A stretch of 64,000 nucleotides of DNA, from positions 186,001-250,000 of the forward strand of contig NZ_QBUH01000001.1 of the NCBI RefSeq assembly GCF_003058195.1. Direction: 5' to 3'. Positions 27,904-36,436 of the stretch are shown here, piece after piece. The DNA is from Elizabethkingia sp. YR214 (GTDB taxonomy: Bacteria > Bacteroidota > Bacteroidia > Flavobacteriales > Weeksellaceae). Under the pieces are notes generated by a model. That model did no database searches. It had not been told where the DNA came from and saw only the letters and a program-made list of their open reading frames with translations. The first letter of the stretch is position 1. Every line of letters begins with the position of its first letter. The translations under genes were made by a program, and so were the position numbers.

Positions 27904-29481
27904 ATGGCTCAAAAGGAAACATTATCATCATTAACGCAAGGGAATTTTGCCAAGGAATTATCTATTTCACAAGGTAAGATGCCTCCTAATGCAGTGGAAT
28001 TTGAAAAGCTGGTTATCGGAACTTTTCTCATAGACAAGAAGGCTTTAGACTTTTCTATAGACCTTCTCACCGAGAAGGTTTTTTATGATCCTCGCCATCA
28101 GGAAATCTATTCTGCTATTCTGAAATTATACCAGGACAATCATCCAGTAGATATGATGACCGTTATTCAGGAACTGAAACGTGAAGACAGATTAAATCTG
28201 GCGGGCGGAGACTCTTACATCATAGAGCTTACCCTTGGAGTATCTTCTTCTGCACACATAGAATATCATGTAAGAATCGTTCTGGAAAAATTCATTCTGA
28301 GATCCCTTATCAATGTATCCGGAAATGTAATTGATCAGTCTTACAAAGAATCTACCGATGTATTCGAACTTTTAGATGAGGCTGAAAAAAGCTTCTTCGA
28401 GATTACCAATGGTACGATTAAAAAAGGTTTTGACACGGCAAATTCATTAGTAAAGGAAGCTTTGGACAAAGTAAAATCTCTAAGAGGGAAACAAGGTCTT
28501 TCCGGTGTTCCTTCAGGATTTAAAGCTGTAGACAAAGAAACAGGAGGCTGGCAACCGTCCGATCTTATTATTATTGCAGCACGTCCGGCAATGGGGAAAA
28601 CTGCGTTCATTCTGTCAATGGCCAGAAACATTGCCGTAGACCAAAATATACCTCTTGCCTTGTTCTCTCTGGAGATGGCATCAGTACAGTTAATTATGAG
28701 GATGATTTCCTCCGAAACTGGAATTTCTTCGGAAAAACTAAGAAAAGGAACTTTAACCGATGAAGAGTGGGAAAGACTTTTCAGTAATGTTTCCAATCTG
28801 GAGAAGGCTCCTCTTTATATCGATGAAACACCTGCCCTTTCCATCTTCGACTTTAGAGCAAAATGCCGTCGATTGGTTATGCAGCATGGTGTGCGAATCA
28901 TTATGGTAGACTACCTTCAGCTGATGACAGCCCAAAGTGGAAAAGGTGGTGGAAACCGTGAACAGGAAATCTCAACTATTTCCCGTTCCCTTAAAGCGAT
29001 TGCAAAAGAATTAAATGTACCGGTAATTGCTCTTTCTCAGTTATCGCGTTCCGTAGAAAACAGACCAGGTAAAAGACCTCAGTTATCTGACCTTAGGGAA
29101 TCCGGAGCAATTGAGCAGGATGCGGATATTGTATCCTTTATTTACCGTCCGGAATATTATAAAATTGAATATTGGGAGGATGAAACTCCTTCTGCAAATC
29201 AGGCCGAATTAATTATTGCAAAACACAGAAATGGTACAACGGAAGATGTTCGTTTAGCATTCCATGGCTCTATGGCAAGATTCGGGGACTTAGGTGAAGA
29301 CACTTTCGGTGGCGGCATGGGAAGCCCTTCGCAAGCCAATAATGATAATTTCTACGATAAGATAAAAACGACAATGGATCCTGGTTCGGCATTTGGAATG
29401 CCTCCTACTCCACCAAGCAGTAATAAAGTTTCAGGTTCAGCCATGAACGATGATGATGAAGATGAAATGATGCCTTTCTAA
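27904..29481 (+). CDS. dnaB: Replicative DNA helicase DnaB
   Basis: A 525-residue hexameric helicase that unwinds DNA at the replication fork. The N-terminal domain (PPNAVEFEKLVIGTFLIDKKALD...) and the linker are followed by the RecA-like domain. This has Walker A in AARPAMGKTAF (about 225-235), SLEMASVQLIMRM, Walker B/H3 in IIMVDYLQLM (about 330-338), and SQLSRSVENRPGKRPQLSDLRESGAIEQDAD. The C-terminus has a low-complexity tail ending DDDEDEMMPF, longer than in E. coli (471 residues). The stop overlaps the rnhA start by one base, so these genes are coupled. Confidence 0.98.
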   Translation: MAQKETLSSLTQGNFAKELSISQGKMPPNAVEFEKLVIGTFLIDKKALDFSIDLLTEKVFYDPRHQEIYSAILKLYQDNHPVDMMTVIQELKREDRLNLAGGDSYIIELTLGVSSSAHIEYHVRIVLEKFILRSLINVSGNVIDQSYKESTDVFELLDEAEKSFFEITNGTIKKGFDTANSLVKEALDKVKSLRGKQGLSGVPSGFKAVDKETGGWQPSDLIIIAARPAMGKTAFILSMARNIAVDQNIPLALFSLEMASVQLIMRMISSETGISSEKLRKGTLTDEEWERLFSNVSNLEKAPLYIDETPALSIFDFRAKCRRLVMQHGVRIIMVDYLQLMTAQSGKGGGNREQEISTISRSLKAIAKELNVPVIALSQLSRSVENRPGKRPQLSDLRESGAIEQDADIVSFIYRPEYYKIEYWEDETPSANQAELIIAKHRNGTTEDVRLAFHGSMARFGDLGEDTFGGGMGSPSQANNDNFYDKIKTTMDPGSAFGMPPTPPSSNKVSGSAMNDDDEDEMMPF

Positions 29482-29948
29482 TGAAAATAGACATCTATAC
29501 AGACGGAGCATGCAGTGGTAATCCCGGAAAGGGCGGATACGGAATCGTAATGAAGGTTGTTGAAAAGAAATATGAAAAACAATTTTCTGAAGGTTTTCGT
29601 CTTACAACCAACAACCGTATGGAGCTTTTAGCTGTTATTGTTGCATTGGAAAAACTCAATACTCCACAAAGTGATGTTCACATTTACACCGATTCCAAAT
29701 ATGTTTCGGATGCTATCAACCAGAACTGGATATTCGGATGGATCAAAAAAGATTTCAAAAAAGTAAAGAATGATGATCTTTGGCGCAGGTTCATTCCTTT
29801 AATGAGGATGCACAAGCTACAATTCCACTGGATAAAAGGACATGCCGGACATCCGGAGAATGAACGCTGTGATCAGTTAGCCGTAAAAGCTGCGCAATCT
29901 CAGCAATTATCTGTCGATCTTGTCTTTGAACAGCTACAAAATTCGTAA
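29481..29948 (+). CDS. rnhA: Ribonuclease HI
   Basis: A 155-residue enzyme degrading the RNA strand of RNA-DNA hybrids. The four catalytic acidic residues are in place: D8 (YTDGACSGNPG), E48 (NNRMELLA), D71 (IYTDSKYV) and D131 (ERCDQLA). The WIKGHAGHPEN loop is also present. There is no N-terminal hybrid-binding domain. It overlaps dnaB by one base and precedes nadB by 50 bp. Confidence 0.98.
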   Translation: MKIDIYTDGACSGNPGKGGYGIVMKVVEKKYEKQFSEGFRLTTNNRMELLAVIVALEKLNTPQSDVHIYTDSKYVSDAINQNWIFGWIKKDFKKVKNDDLWRRFIPLMRMHKLQFHWIKGHAGHPENERCDQLAVKAAQSQQLSVDLVFEQLQNS

Positions 29949-29998
29949 GTTTATACTTTATTAACGAGAAGGAATATAGACTTCAAATTTTATAAGCT

Positions 29999-31576
29999 AT
30001 GATTAAAGCGGATGTTTTAGTTATTGGTTCCGGTATATCAGGTCTGTCTTATGCTATTAAGATTGCAGAGACCCTGCCGGATGCACAAATTACTATTGTC
30101 ACCAAGTCGGATGAAGATGAAAGCAATACCAAATATGCACAGGGCGGGCTAGCCGTTGTCACTGATTTTTCAAAAGATAATTTCGAAAAACATATAGAAG
30201 ACACTATGCGTGCCGGAGACGGAGAAAACAAACGCAATGTTGTCGAAATGGTAGTAAAAGAAGGTCCACACCGCTTCAGAGAACTTGTAGAATGGGGAAC
30301 TCGTTTTGATAAAGAAAAAGACGGCGACTTCAAACTGGGAAGAGAAGGCGGACATACCGAAAACCGAATTGTTCACCACAAAGACATTACTGGCTTCGAA
30401 ATTGAGCGAGCGCTCCTGGAAACAGTTAACAAACTTCCAAACATCGAAGTTCTGGATCACCATTATGTGATCGACCTGCTTACGCAGCACCATGTTCCCG
30501 GTAAGGAACTGAATCATGATAACATTCATTGCTACGGTGCTTACATTCTGGATCAGAAAAATAAAAAAATAAAGAAAATTACGGCCAAGATCACCCTTGT
30601 TGCAACAGGTGGTGCCGGGCATGTTTATAAAAATACTACAAATCCTATTATTGCAACCGGAGACGGAATTGCCTTTGTTCACAGAGCGCGTGGCAAGGTA
30701 TCCAATATGCAGTATTACCAGTTCCATCCTACTGCTATGTTTTCAAAAAGAAGCGGTATGCTGTTTCTGATCTCGGAAGCTGTACGTGGTGATGGAGCAA
30801 AGCTGAGAACCAAAGATGGCCAGCCCTTTATGCAAAAATATGATGAACGTGAAGAATTAGCTTCCCGTGACATTGTAGCCAGAGCGATAGATAATGAGAT
30901 GAAAATTTCCGGGGACGACTACGTCGGTTTGGATTGCCGCCATATGGATCAGGAAAAATTCAAAGAGCACTTCCCGAATATTTATAAAAAATGTCTTGAA
31001 GAAGGTATAGACCCTTTCCAGCAACTTATTCCCGTTGTACCTGCCTGTCATTATTTAATGGGCGGAATTGATGTGGATATAGACGGACAGTCTTCCATTA
31101 AGAATCTTTTTGCTGTAGGCGAATGTACCAATTCAGGATTACACGGAGCCAATCGATTAGCATCTAATTCTTTGCTGGAAGGTTTAGTATTCGGACATGA
31201 AGCTGCCGTAAAAACAGTAGAATTGTTAAAACAAAATGAATTTAATTTCAATGATCTAAAGGCTATTCCTGAATGGAATCAGGAGGGAATGAAACTAATG
31301 GATGAAATGGTAATGGTTTCTTATTTCAGAAAACAGCTGCAAGAAATGATGAGTGATCTTGTAGGAATTGTAAGAAGTAATTCCCGCTTAAAAATAGCAC
31401 AGCAGAAACAGAGAGAGATTTATGAAGCTGTAACAGCTCTTTATAACAACTCTATTCTTTCGCCACAGCTATCTGAACTTAGAAATCTTGTGAATGTTTC
31501 TTATCTGATAATCAAACATTCTATGGAGATGAAGGAAAATAAAGGTGCCTTTTTTAATAAAGATTTAGTAAAATAA
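29999..31576 (+). CDS. nadB: L-aspartate oxidase
   Basis: A 525-residue FAD enzyme that converts L-aspartate to iminoaspartate, the first step of de novo NAD synthesis. The FAD-binding motif GSGISGLSYAIKIA is at about residues 10-23. Other conserved segments are SNTKYAQGGLAVV, YQFHPTAMF, LISEAVRGDGAKLR, ELASRDIVARAID, and PACHYLMGGI...GLHGANRLASNSLLEGLVFG. It leads a compact run: the sulfurtransferase begins 1 bp after its stop and nadC follows. nadA, needed for the next step, is not in the window. Confidence 0.97.
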   Translation: MIKADVLVIGSGISGLSYAIKIAETLPDAQITIVTKSDEDESNTKYAQGGLAVVTDFSKDNFEKHIEDTMRAGDGENKRNVVEMVVKEGPHRFRELVEWGTRFDKEKDGDFKLGREGGHTENRIVHHKDITGFEIERALLETVNKLPNIEVLDHHYVIDLLTQHHVPGKELNHDNIHCYGAYILDQKNKKIKKITAKITLVATGGAGHVYKNTTNPIIATGDGIAFVHRARGKVSNMQYYQFHPTAMFSKRSGMLFLISEAVRGDGAKLRTKDGQPFMQKYDEREELASRDIVARAIDNEMKISGDDYVGLDCRHMDQEKFKEHFPNIYKKCLEEGIDPFQQLIPVVPACHYLMGGIDVDIDGQSSIKNLFAVGECTNSGLHGANRLASNSLLEGLVFGHEAAVKTVELLKQNEFNFNDLKAIPEWNQEGMKLMDEMVMVSYFRKQLQEMMSDLVGIVRSNSRLKIAQQKQREIYEAVTALYNNSILSPQLSELRNLVNVSYLIIKHSMEMKENKGAFFNKDLVK

Positions 31577-31577
31577 A

Positions 31578-32417
31578 ATGAATTCTATCATTAATCCTGA
31601 TGAGTTAGTAAAGATTCTGAATCAACCAGAAACTATCATCATCCATGCCGGAAACAATGCCAAGAACATATACGATAACGGGCACATAAATAATGCTTAT
31701 TATCTGGAACTAAACACTGATATGTCCGATGTTCCTCAGGATTATAAAAATGGAGGTCGGCATCCGCTACCTAAAATAGAAAATTTTATAAAAGTACTGC
31801 AGGAAACCGGTATCAAAAATGACTCTCATATTATTATATATGATGATAAAAACGCATCGAACGCTGCTGCCCGATTATGGTGGATGCTTCGCTCTGCAGG
31901 ACTCAAGAATGTACAGGTACTGAACGGAGGCTTGCAAGCTGCTATCAATAATGCTATTCCTATAACAAAAGAAGCTTCCCTAGAAAGAACGCCTGGAAAT
32001 TATACTTTTACAGAATGGCAACTCCCTATTGCCGATATTCAGGAAACTGAAAAATTCACCCAACAGGATAACACCTTAATTATTGACGTTAGAGAAACGC
32101 CTCGCTATAATGGCGAGACAGAACCTATAGATACCATTGCAGGACACATTCCATCAGCAAAGAACTACCCTTTTGCCAACAATCTTAATACAGATGGAAC
32201 TTATAAAGATCCGGAAGAATTAAAACAGTATTTTACAAAAATATTCGAAGGCTATGAACCTGAAAACATTATGGTACATTGCGGCTCTGGTGTTACAGCT
32301 TGCCACACACTGTTAGCAATAGACTATGCCGGACTCAATATCCCAAAACTTTATGTAGGCTCCTGGAGTGAATGGTCCAGAAACGATAAACCAATTGAAA
32401 CAAAAAGAACAATATAA
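31578..32417 (+). CDS. Sulfurtransferase with tandem rhodanese domains (3-mercaptopyruvate type)
   Basis: A 279-residue protein with two rhodanese domains. The first (about 10-130) is inactive, without a catalytic cysteine loop. The second ends in HCGSGVTACHTLLAI, where CGSGVTA is the active-site loop typical of 3-mercaptopyruvate sulfurtransferases (SseA type) rather than thiosulfate sulfurtransferases (CRxGVT). No signal peptide is seen, so it is cytoplasmic. It sits with almost no gap between nadB and nadC. One attractive but unproven reason is sulfur supply for the iron-sulfur enzyme NadA or for cofactor work linked to NAD synthesis. Confidence 0.9.
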   Translation: MNSIINPDELVKILNQPETIIIHAGNNAKNIYDNGHINNAYYLELNTDMSDVPQDYKNGGRHPLPKIENFIKVLQETGIKNDSHIIIYDDKNASNAAARLWWMLRSAGLKNVQVLNGGLQAAINNAIPITKEASLERTPGNYTFTEWQLPIADIQETEKFTQQDNTLIIDVRETPRYNGETEPIDTIAGHIPSAKNYPFANNLNTDGTYKDPEELKQYFTKIFEGYEPENIMVHCGSGVTACHTLLAIDYAGLNIPKLYVGSWSEWSRNDKPIETKRTI

Positions 32418-32418
32418 A

Positions 32419-33285
32419 ATGAACCGTCCAAGTTATATTACAGACAAAGCACTAAATACTTTTATTAAAAATGCCTTGGCAGAAGATCTTCAGAAAGGAG
32501 ATCATTCCACATTGGCAACTATTCCTGCCGCATTGCAACAGTCTGCAAAATTATTGGTAAAGGAAGACTGTATTCTTGCAGGTGTAGAACTTGCAGAGTA
32601 CATCTTTAAATATTATGATAAAGATCTTACTGTCGATGTCAAGATTAAAGATGGTGAACAAGCCAAAGTTGGTGATGTCGCATTTATTGTAACCGGTTCA
32701 GCCCAATCTATATTATCTACAGAAAGATTTGTACTGAACTGTATGCAGCGCATGAGTGGTATTGCAACTCTTACCCATGATTGGGATTCTCGATTAGTAG
32801 GAACCAAAACCAAACTTTTGGATACCCGTAAAACTACACCTAATTTCCGTCTGTGCGAAAAGTGGGCAGTAGCCATTGGCGGTGGAACTAATCACAGATT
32901 TGGATTATATGATATGATTATGCTAAAAGATAATCACATCGATTATAACGGCAGTATTTCTAATGCAGTGAAAATGGCTAGAGAATATGTGGAAAAAAAT
33001 AAGCTCAATCTGAAAATAGAGGTTGAGACCAGAAACTTAAAAGAGGTTCAGGAAGCTATCAATACTCCAGGAATAGACCGTATTATGCTGGATAACATGG
33101 ACAATGAAACCATGGCAGAAGCAGTAATTCTTATTAACAAAATTTGTGAAACTGAGGCTTCTGGCAACGTTACAAGAGAAAGGCTTAAAGATATCGCCAA
33201 AACTGGTGTAGACTATATTTCAGCAGGTGCATTAACACATTCCGCTAAAAATATTGACCTGAGTCTCAAGGCATTGAAAATTTAA
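32419..33285 (+). CDS. nadC: Nicotinate-nucleotide pyrophosphorylase (quinolinate phosphoribosyltransferase)
   Basis: A 288-residue enzyme converting quinolinate and PRPP to nicotinate mononucleotide. Conserved parts are AEDLQKGDHST, MQRMSGIATLT, LLDTRKTTPNFRLCEKWAVAIGGGTNHRFGLYDMIMLKDNHI, IEVETRNLKEV, DRIMLDNMDN and DYISAGALTHSAKNIDLSLK. I choose the ATG at 32419, 1 bp after the sulfurtransferase stop. An in-frame ATG at 32368 would overlap that gene and add 17 unrelated residues. The last four codons are part of a segment repeated 3065 bp downstream. Confidence 0.97.
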   Translation: MNRPSYITDKALNTFIKNALAEDLQKGDHSTLATIPAALQQSAKLLVKEDCILAGVELAEYIFKYYDKDLTVDVKIKDGEQAKVGDVAFIVTGSAQSILSTERFVLNCMQRMSGIATLTHDWDSRLVGTKTKLLDTRKTTPNFRLCEKWAVAIGGGTNHRFGLYDMIMLKDNHIDYNGSISNAVKMAREYVEKNKLNLKIEVETRNLKEVQEAINTPGIDRIMLDNMDNETMAEAVILINKICETEASGNVTRERLKDIAKTGVDYISAGALTHSAKNIDLSLKALKI

Positions 33286-33364
33286 CATTTCGTTAAACTC
33301 TGTTAAAAAAAAAATGTGCATTTTGCAACCTGAAACTATCTGCGTATAAAAGTAAATCAATAAT
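33274..33364 (+). repeat. First copy of the duplicated leader of the TonB receptor pair
   Basis: The segment from the last nadC codons (TTGAAAATTTAACA, 33274-33287) to the receptor start closely matches 36339-36436. Shared parts include the GTTAAA repeats, the A10 run, ACTATCTGC and the AAGTAAATCAATAAT just before the ATG. This marks the left edge of a 3.07-kb tandem duplication. Confidence 0.7.
33282..33307 (+). promoter_or_regulatory. Composite TTAACA / GTTAAA motif, copy 1
   Basis: TTAACA (33282-33287), 3 nt, CGTTAAA (33291-33297), 3 nt, TGTTAAA (33301-33307). The two GTTAAA units are exactly 10 bp apart, one helical turn. An A-run and GCATTTTGC, a degenerate -7 element, follow. The same layout recurs before the next two receptor genes, so it is a likely regulator-binding site. 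Confidence 0.55.
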
Positions 33365-36049
33365 ATGAAGATCAATTTTAGAAAGCCAATGCTTGCGGCG
33401 GTACTTACACTAACTACAGCCAGCGTGTATTATGCACAGCAAACACAGGACACTGTAAAATCCAAATCAAAAGACATCGATGAGGTTATTTTAAGGGGTG
33501 TTACTGACATTGCTAAAGATAGAAAAACTCCGGTTGCGGTTTCTACCATTAAAGAAGCGCAGATCGTAGAGAGACTGGGTAACCAGGAACTTCCTGAAAT
33601 CTTAAAATCAACTCCCTCTGTTTATGCAACAAAAGGTGGTGGTGGTTTTGGTGACGGACGTGTAAATATCAGAGGTTTTGATACCAATAATATTGCCGTA
33701 ATGGTTAACGGTATGCCAGTCAATGACATGGAAGGTGGTACTGTTTATTTTTCTAACTGGCAAGGGCTTTCAGATGTAACTTCCGCATTACAAGTACAAA
33801 GAGGTCTCGGTTCTTCTAAATTAGCTATTGCTTCTGTTGGTGGTACTATGAATTTTATTACCAGAGCAGCTGACAAAAAAAAGGAGGGCAATGTAACGAT
33901 AGGTGTTGGTAATGATGGCTATTTAAAATCTATGTTTTCTTATAACACAGGTAGATCTGCTAAAGGATGGTCCACTTCATTCTTAATGGGCAGGACATCT
34001 ACTGACGGTTATGTTAACGGAACAAAGGGTGAGGCATATAATTACTATTTTGCTTTAGGTTATCAGCCTAATAAGAAACATGATTTCCAATTTACGTTTA
34101 CTGGGTCTCCACAATGGCACAATCAAAATAACTTCCAGAATACTATTGCAACAGCTATAAAGTATGGCAATGGTGTTGACAAACCTAACAGAAGATATAA
34201 TTCCAACTGGGGTTATATGACAGGAGATGATGGTATTGCCAGAGAGTATTCTCAATCAGTAAACTGGTATAGCAAACCGGTTGCTATGCTAAACTGGGAC
34301 TGGACCATGGATGAAAAATCTAAATTATCTACTGTACTTTATGGCTCTTGGGGACGCGGTGGCGGTACAGGGGTTATTGGAGCTATCAATGGAACTAATA
34401 TTAATAGCCTTCCAAAAACTTCTGATGGTCTTATCAGATTTGATGATATTGTTAGATGGAACCAAGGAGGAAATATTGCCGACTTTGGTGCAAATAACAA
34501 AACACCCGGCGTTGCTACAAGAACCAATGGACTTGTGAGAAGATCTAGTGTTAATTCACATGACTGGTATGGGTTTCTTACTAATTTTCAACACAAAATC
34601 AATGATAACTGGAATTTCTCTGTTGGTTTAGATGGTAGATATTATTATGGCTATCACCCAGGTTTATTAACAGGTCTTTGGGGAAATACTAAATATATTG
34701 AGAAAGACAATATGAATATTCCCGGAGGTTATGATGTAACCCTTGTACAAAAGCCACAACCATCTGCAAACCCTTTCGTAAAAGCTGTTAAAGACCAAAG
34801 CCAGATTGTATACAGAAATTATGACGGAGAAATATTATGGGGAGGTGTTTTTGGACAATTAGAGTATTCTAACGATGTAATATCTGCTTTTGTTCAAGGA
34901 TCTGCTTCAGAGCAGGGCTTTCAGAGAATTGACAATTGGATTATAGATGGGGTAACGGTACAACAAGGTCAAACAGTTAATAGAAAAACCGGGTTCAAAT
35001 ATATTTTCGGATATAATGCTAAAGCTGGTATTAACTTCAATATTGATGAGCATAACACTGTTTTTGCAAATGCCGGATATTATTCTAAACAGCCTAATAA
35101 CTATGCTGTGTACAATACTCCTGTCTCAGATGGCCGCCAAACAGGTAGCCAACAAATAATAAATCCCAATTTAACGAATGAAAAAATTGCTGCTGCCGAA
35201 CTTGGTTACAGATTTAGAAGCGCAATTTTTAATGCAGACGTTAACTTTTATTATACATCATGGAAAGATAGATATCAAAGATTTTCTAATTTATCCGGAA
35301 ATGATGCTAATAACAAGCCATATACAAGAGCATTTGTAGATGCAACAGGTATTCAGCAGGTTCACATCGGAGCTGAATTTGAAGGTACTTTGAAAGCTAC
35401 TGATTATTTAACATTTAACATGATGTTCTCTATTGGTAATTGGAAGTACAAAGGAAATCCTACAGGAAATTTATTTGATCTAAATGGTGCTCCAATTCCA
35501 ATTAATGGAAGCAGTAATACTGCAACATTTGCTTTAGATAATGTCAAAGTTTCAGATGCAGCGCAAACAACAGGTTCAATAGGCTTTACCTTAAAACCTG
35601 TAAAACAGTTAAGCATTTTTGGTAACTGGAATTACTTTGGGAATTACTATGGTGGTGTGAGCTTCGGTAATGATTATGTTGTTCGACCAGACGGTTCAAT
35701 AACAGATAATGCAAAAAAAGGAGCTTTAAAATATCCTGATTATAATACAACAGATGTTGGTCTCTCTTATACATTTAACATAGGTAACAATCAAAGATTA
35801 ATTATTACCGGGAATGTGTTTAACCTATTTGATACAACATATATTTCAGATGCAAGATCTTCTAATTTCGTAAAAGAATTGTCTGATTTTTCTACAACCA
35901 CATCAGGAGGAGTAACAACTACAGCACAGCAAAAGTATGATGCTTATAGAAATAATCCTTTAAATTTCTATAAAGGAATAGATACCAGTAACAACGTTTA
36001 TTGGGGATTTGGAAGAACTTGGTCTGCAAGTATTTCGTATAGATTCTAA
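33365..36049 (+). CDS. TonB-dependent receptor (first of three tandem paralogues)
   Basis: An 894-residue outer-membrane receptor. A signal peptide (MKINFRKPMLAAVLTLTTASVYYAQ) is followed directly by the TonB-box-like DIDEVILRGV. The plug domain shows LPEILKSTPSVYATKGGGGFGD, VNIRGFDTNNIAVMVNGMPVNDMEGG and LGSSKLAIASVGGTMNFITR. The 22-strand type barrel ends in WSASISYRF. No carboxypeptidase-regulatory domain and no SusD partner are present, so it belongs to the classical receptor group. The first 60 residues are almost identical to the next gene, and the barrels diverge. Ligand unknown. A terminator follows. Confidence 0.95.
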   Translation: MKINFRKPMLAAVLTLTTASVYYAQQTQDTVKSKSKDIDEVILRGVTDIAKDRKTPVAVSTIKEAQIVERLGNQELPEILKSTPSVYATKGGGGFGDGRVNIRGFDTNNIAVMVNGMPVNDMEGGTVYFSNWQGLSDVTSALQVQRGLGSSKLAIASVGGTMNFITRAADKKKEGNVTIGVGNDGYLKSMFSYNTGRSAKGWSTSFLMGRTSTDGYVNGTKGEAYNYYFALGYQPNKKHDFQFTFTGSPQWHNQNNFQNTIATAIKYGNGVDKPNRRYNSNWGYMTGDDGIAREYSQSVNWYSKPVAMLNWDWTMDEKSKLSTVLYGSWGRGGGTGVIGAINGTNINSLPKTSDGLIRFDDIVRWNQGGNIADFGANNKTPGVATRTNGLVRRSSVNSHDWYGFLTNFQHKINDNWNFSVGLDGRYYYGYHPGLLTGLWGNTKYIEKDNMNIPGGYDVTLVQKPQPSANPFVKAVKDQSQIVYRNYDGEILWGGVFGQLEYSNDVISAFVQGSASEQGFQRIDNWIIDGVTVQQGQTVNRKTGFKYIFGYNAKAGINFNIDEHNTVFANAGYYSKQPNNYAVYNTPVSDGRQTGSQQIINPNLTNEKIAAAELGYRFRSAIFNADVNFYYTSWKDRYQRFSNLSGNDANNKPYTRAFVDATGIQQVHIGAEFEGTLKATDYLTFNMMFSIGNWKYKGNPTGNLFDLNGAPIPINGSSNTATFALDNVKVSDAAQTTGSIGFTLKPVKQLSIFGNWNYFGNYYGGVSFGNDYVVRPDGSITDNAKKGALKYPDYNTTDVGLSYTFNIGNNQRLIITGNVFNLFDTTYISDARSSNFVKELSDFSTTTSGGVTTTAQQKYDAYRNNPLNFYKGIDTSNNVYWGFGRTWSASISYRF

Positions 36050-36073
36050 TTATTAGAATATAAAAAATAAAAG

Positions 36074-36104
36074 AACGAGGCTGCCTTTTTAAGACAGTCT
36101 CGTT
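36074..36104 (+). terminator. Terminator after the first tandem receptor
   Basis: A 10-bp stem (AACGAGGCTG / CAGTCTCGTT, one G-T pair) with an 11-nt loop and a T-rich tail, 24 bp after the stop. Confidence 0.75.
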
Positions 36105-36338
36105 TTCTTTGTTACAATATTATAGATTTTTAATTACTACTGGTGATTATTTTCATTATTATCAGATTACCTCTTTCTTACTTTACAATCAAAAAACAGC
36201 CCAATAAATATAGGTTTTGTTAACAAAATTTGTGAGATCTAATAATTCAAACAGATTGCAAAAACCGTTGTGGAGCGCATTTCTACAATCTGTAGTTCAG
36301 ATCATTTCACAAGAAATATAATCCTGATTATCAAAGTT

Positions 36339-36436
36339 TTGAAAATTTAACAATTTGTTAAACTACGTTAAAAAAAAAATATGCATTTTTGCACTCCAAA
36401 ACTATCTGCATAATAAAAGTAAAGTAAATCAATAAT
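36339..36436 (+). repeat. Second copy of the duplicated leader
   Basis: This matches 33274-33364, including TTGAAAATTTAACA, which in the first copy encodes the end of nadC. The offset between copies is 3065 bp here and 3072 bp at the ATG. It shows that the duplication that made the second receptor started inside the nadC 3' end. Confidence 0.7.
36347..36372 (+). promoter_or_regulatory. Composite TTAACA / GTTAAA motif, copy 2
   Basis: TTAACA (36347-36352), 3 nt, TGTTAAA (36356-36362), 3 nt, CGTTAAA (36366-36372); the GTTAAA units are again 10 bp apart. An A-run and GCATTTTTGC follow, as in copy 1. Confidence 0.55.

Larger units (their letters stand above)
36050..36436. other. Intergenic region between the first and second tandem receptors
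   Basis: This 387-bp spacer contains the terminator of the first receptor (36074-36104), then about 230 bp of AT-rich sequence in which I see no gene. The duplicated leader with its GTTAAA motif (36339-36436) is at the right end. Confidence 0.6.

Noticed and set aside
30170-30727. 185-codon open frame antisense to nadB
   Set aside because: The Phe/Val-rich product is the shadow of conserved nadB codons; no start context or family resemblance.
32368-32418. Upstream ATG for nadC overlapping the sulfurtransferase
   Set aside because: The 17 extra residues do not resemble NadC, while the ATG at 32419 directly follows the preceding stop and begins the conserved sequence.
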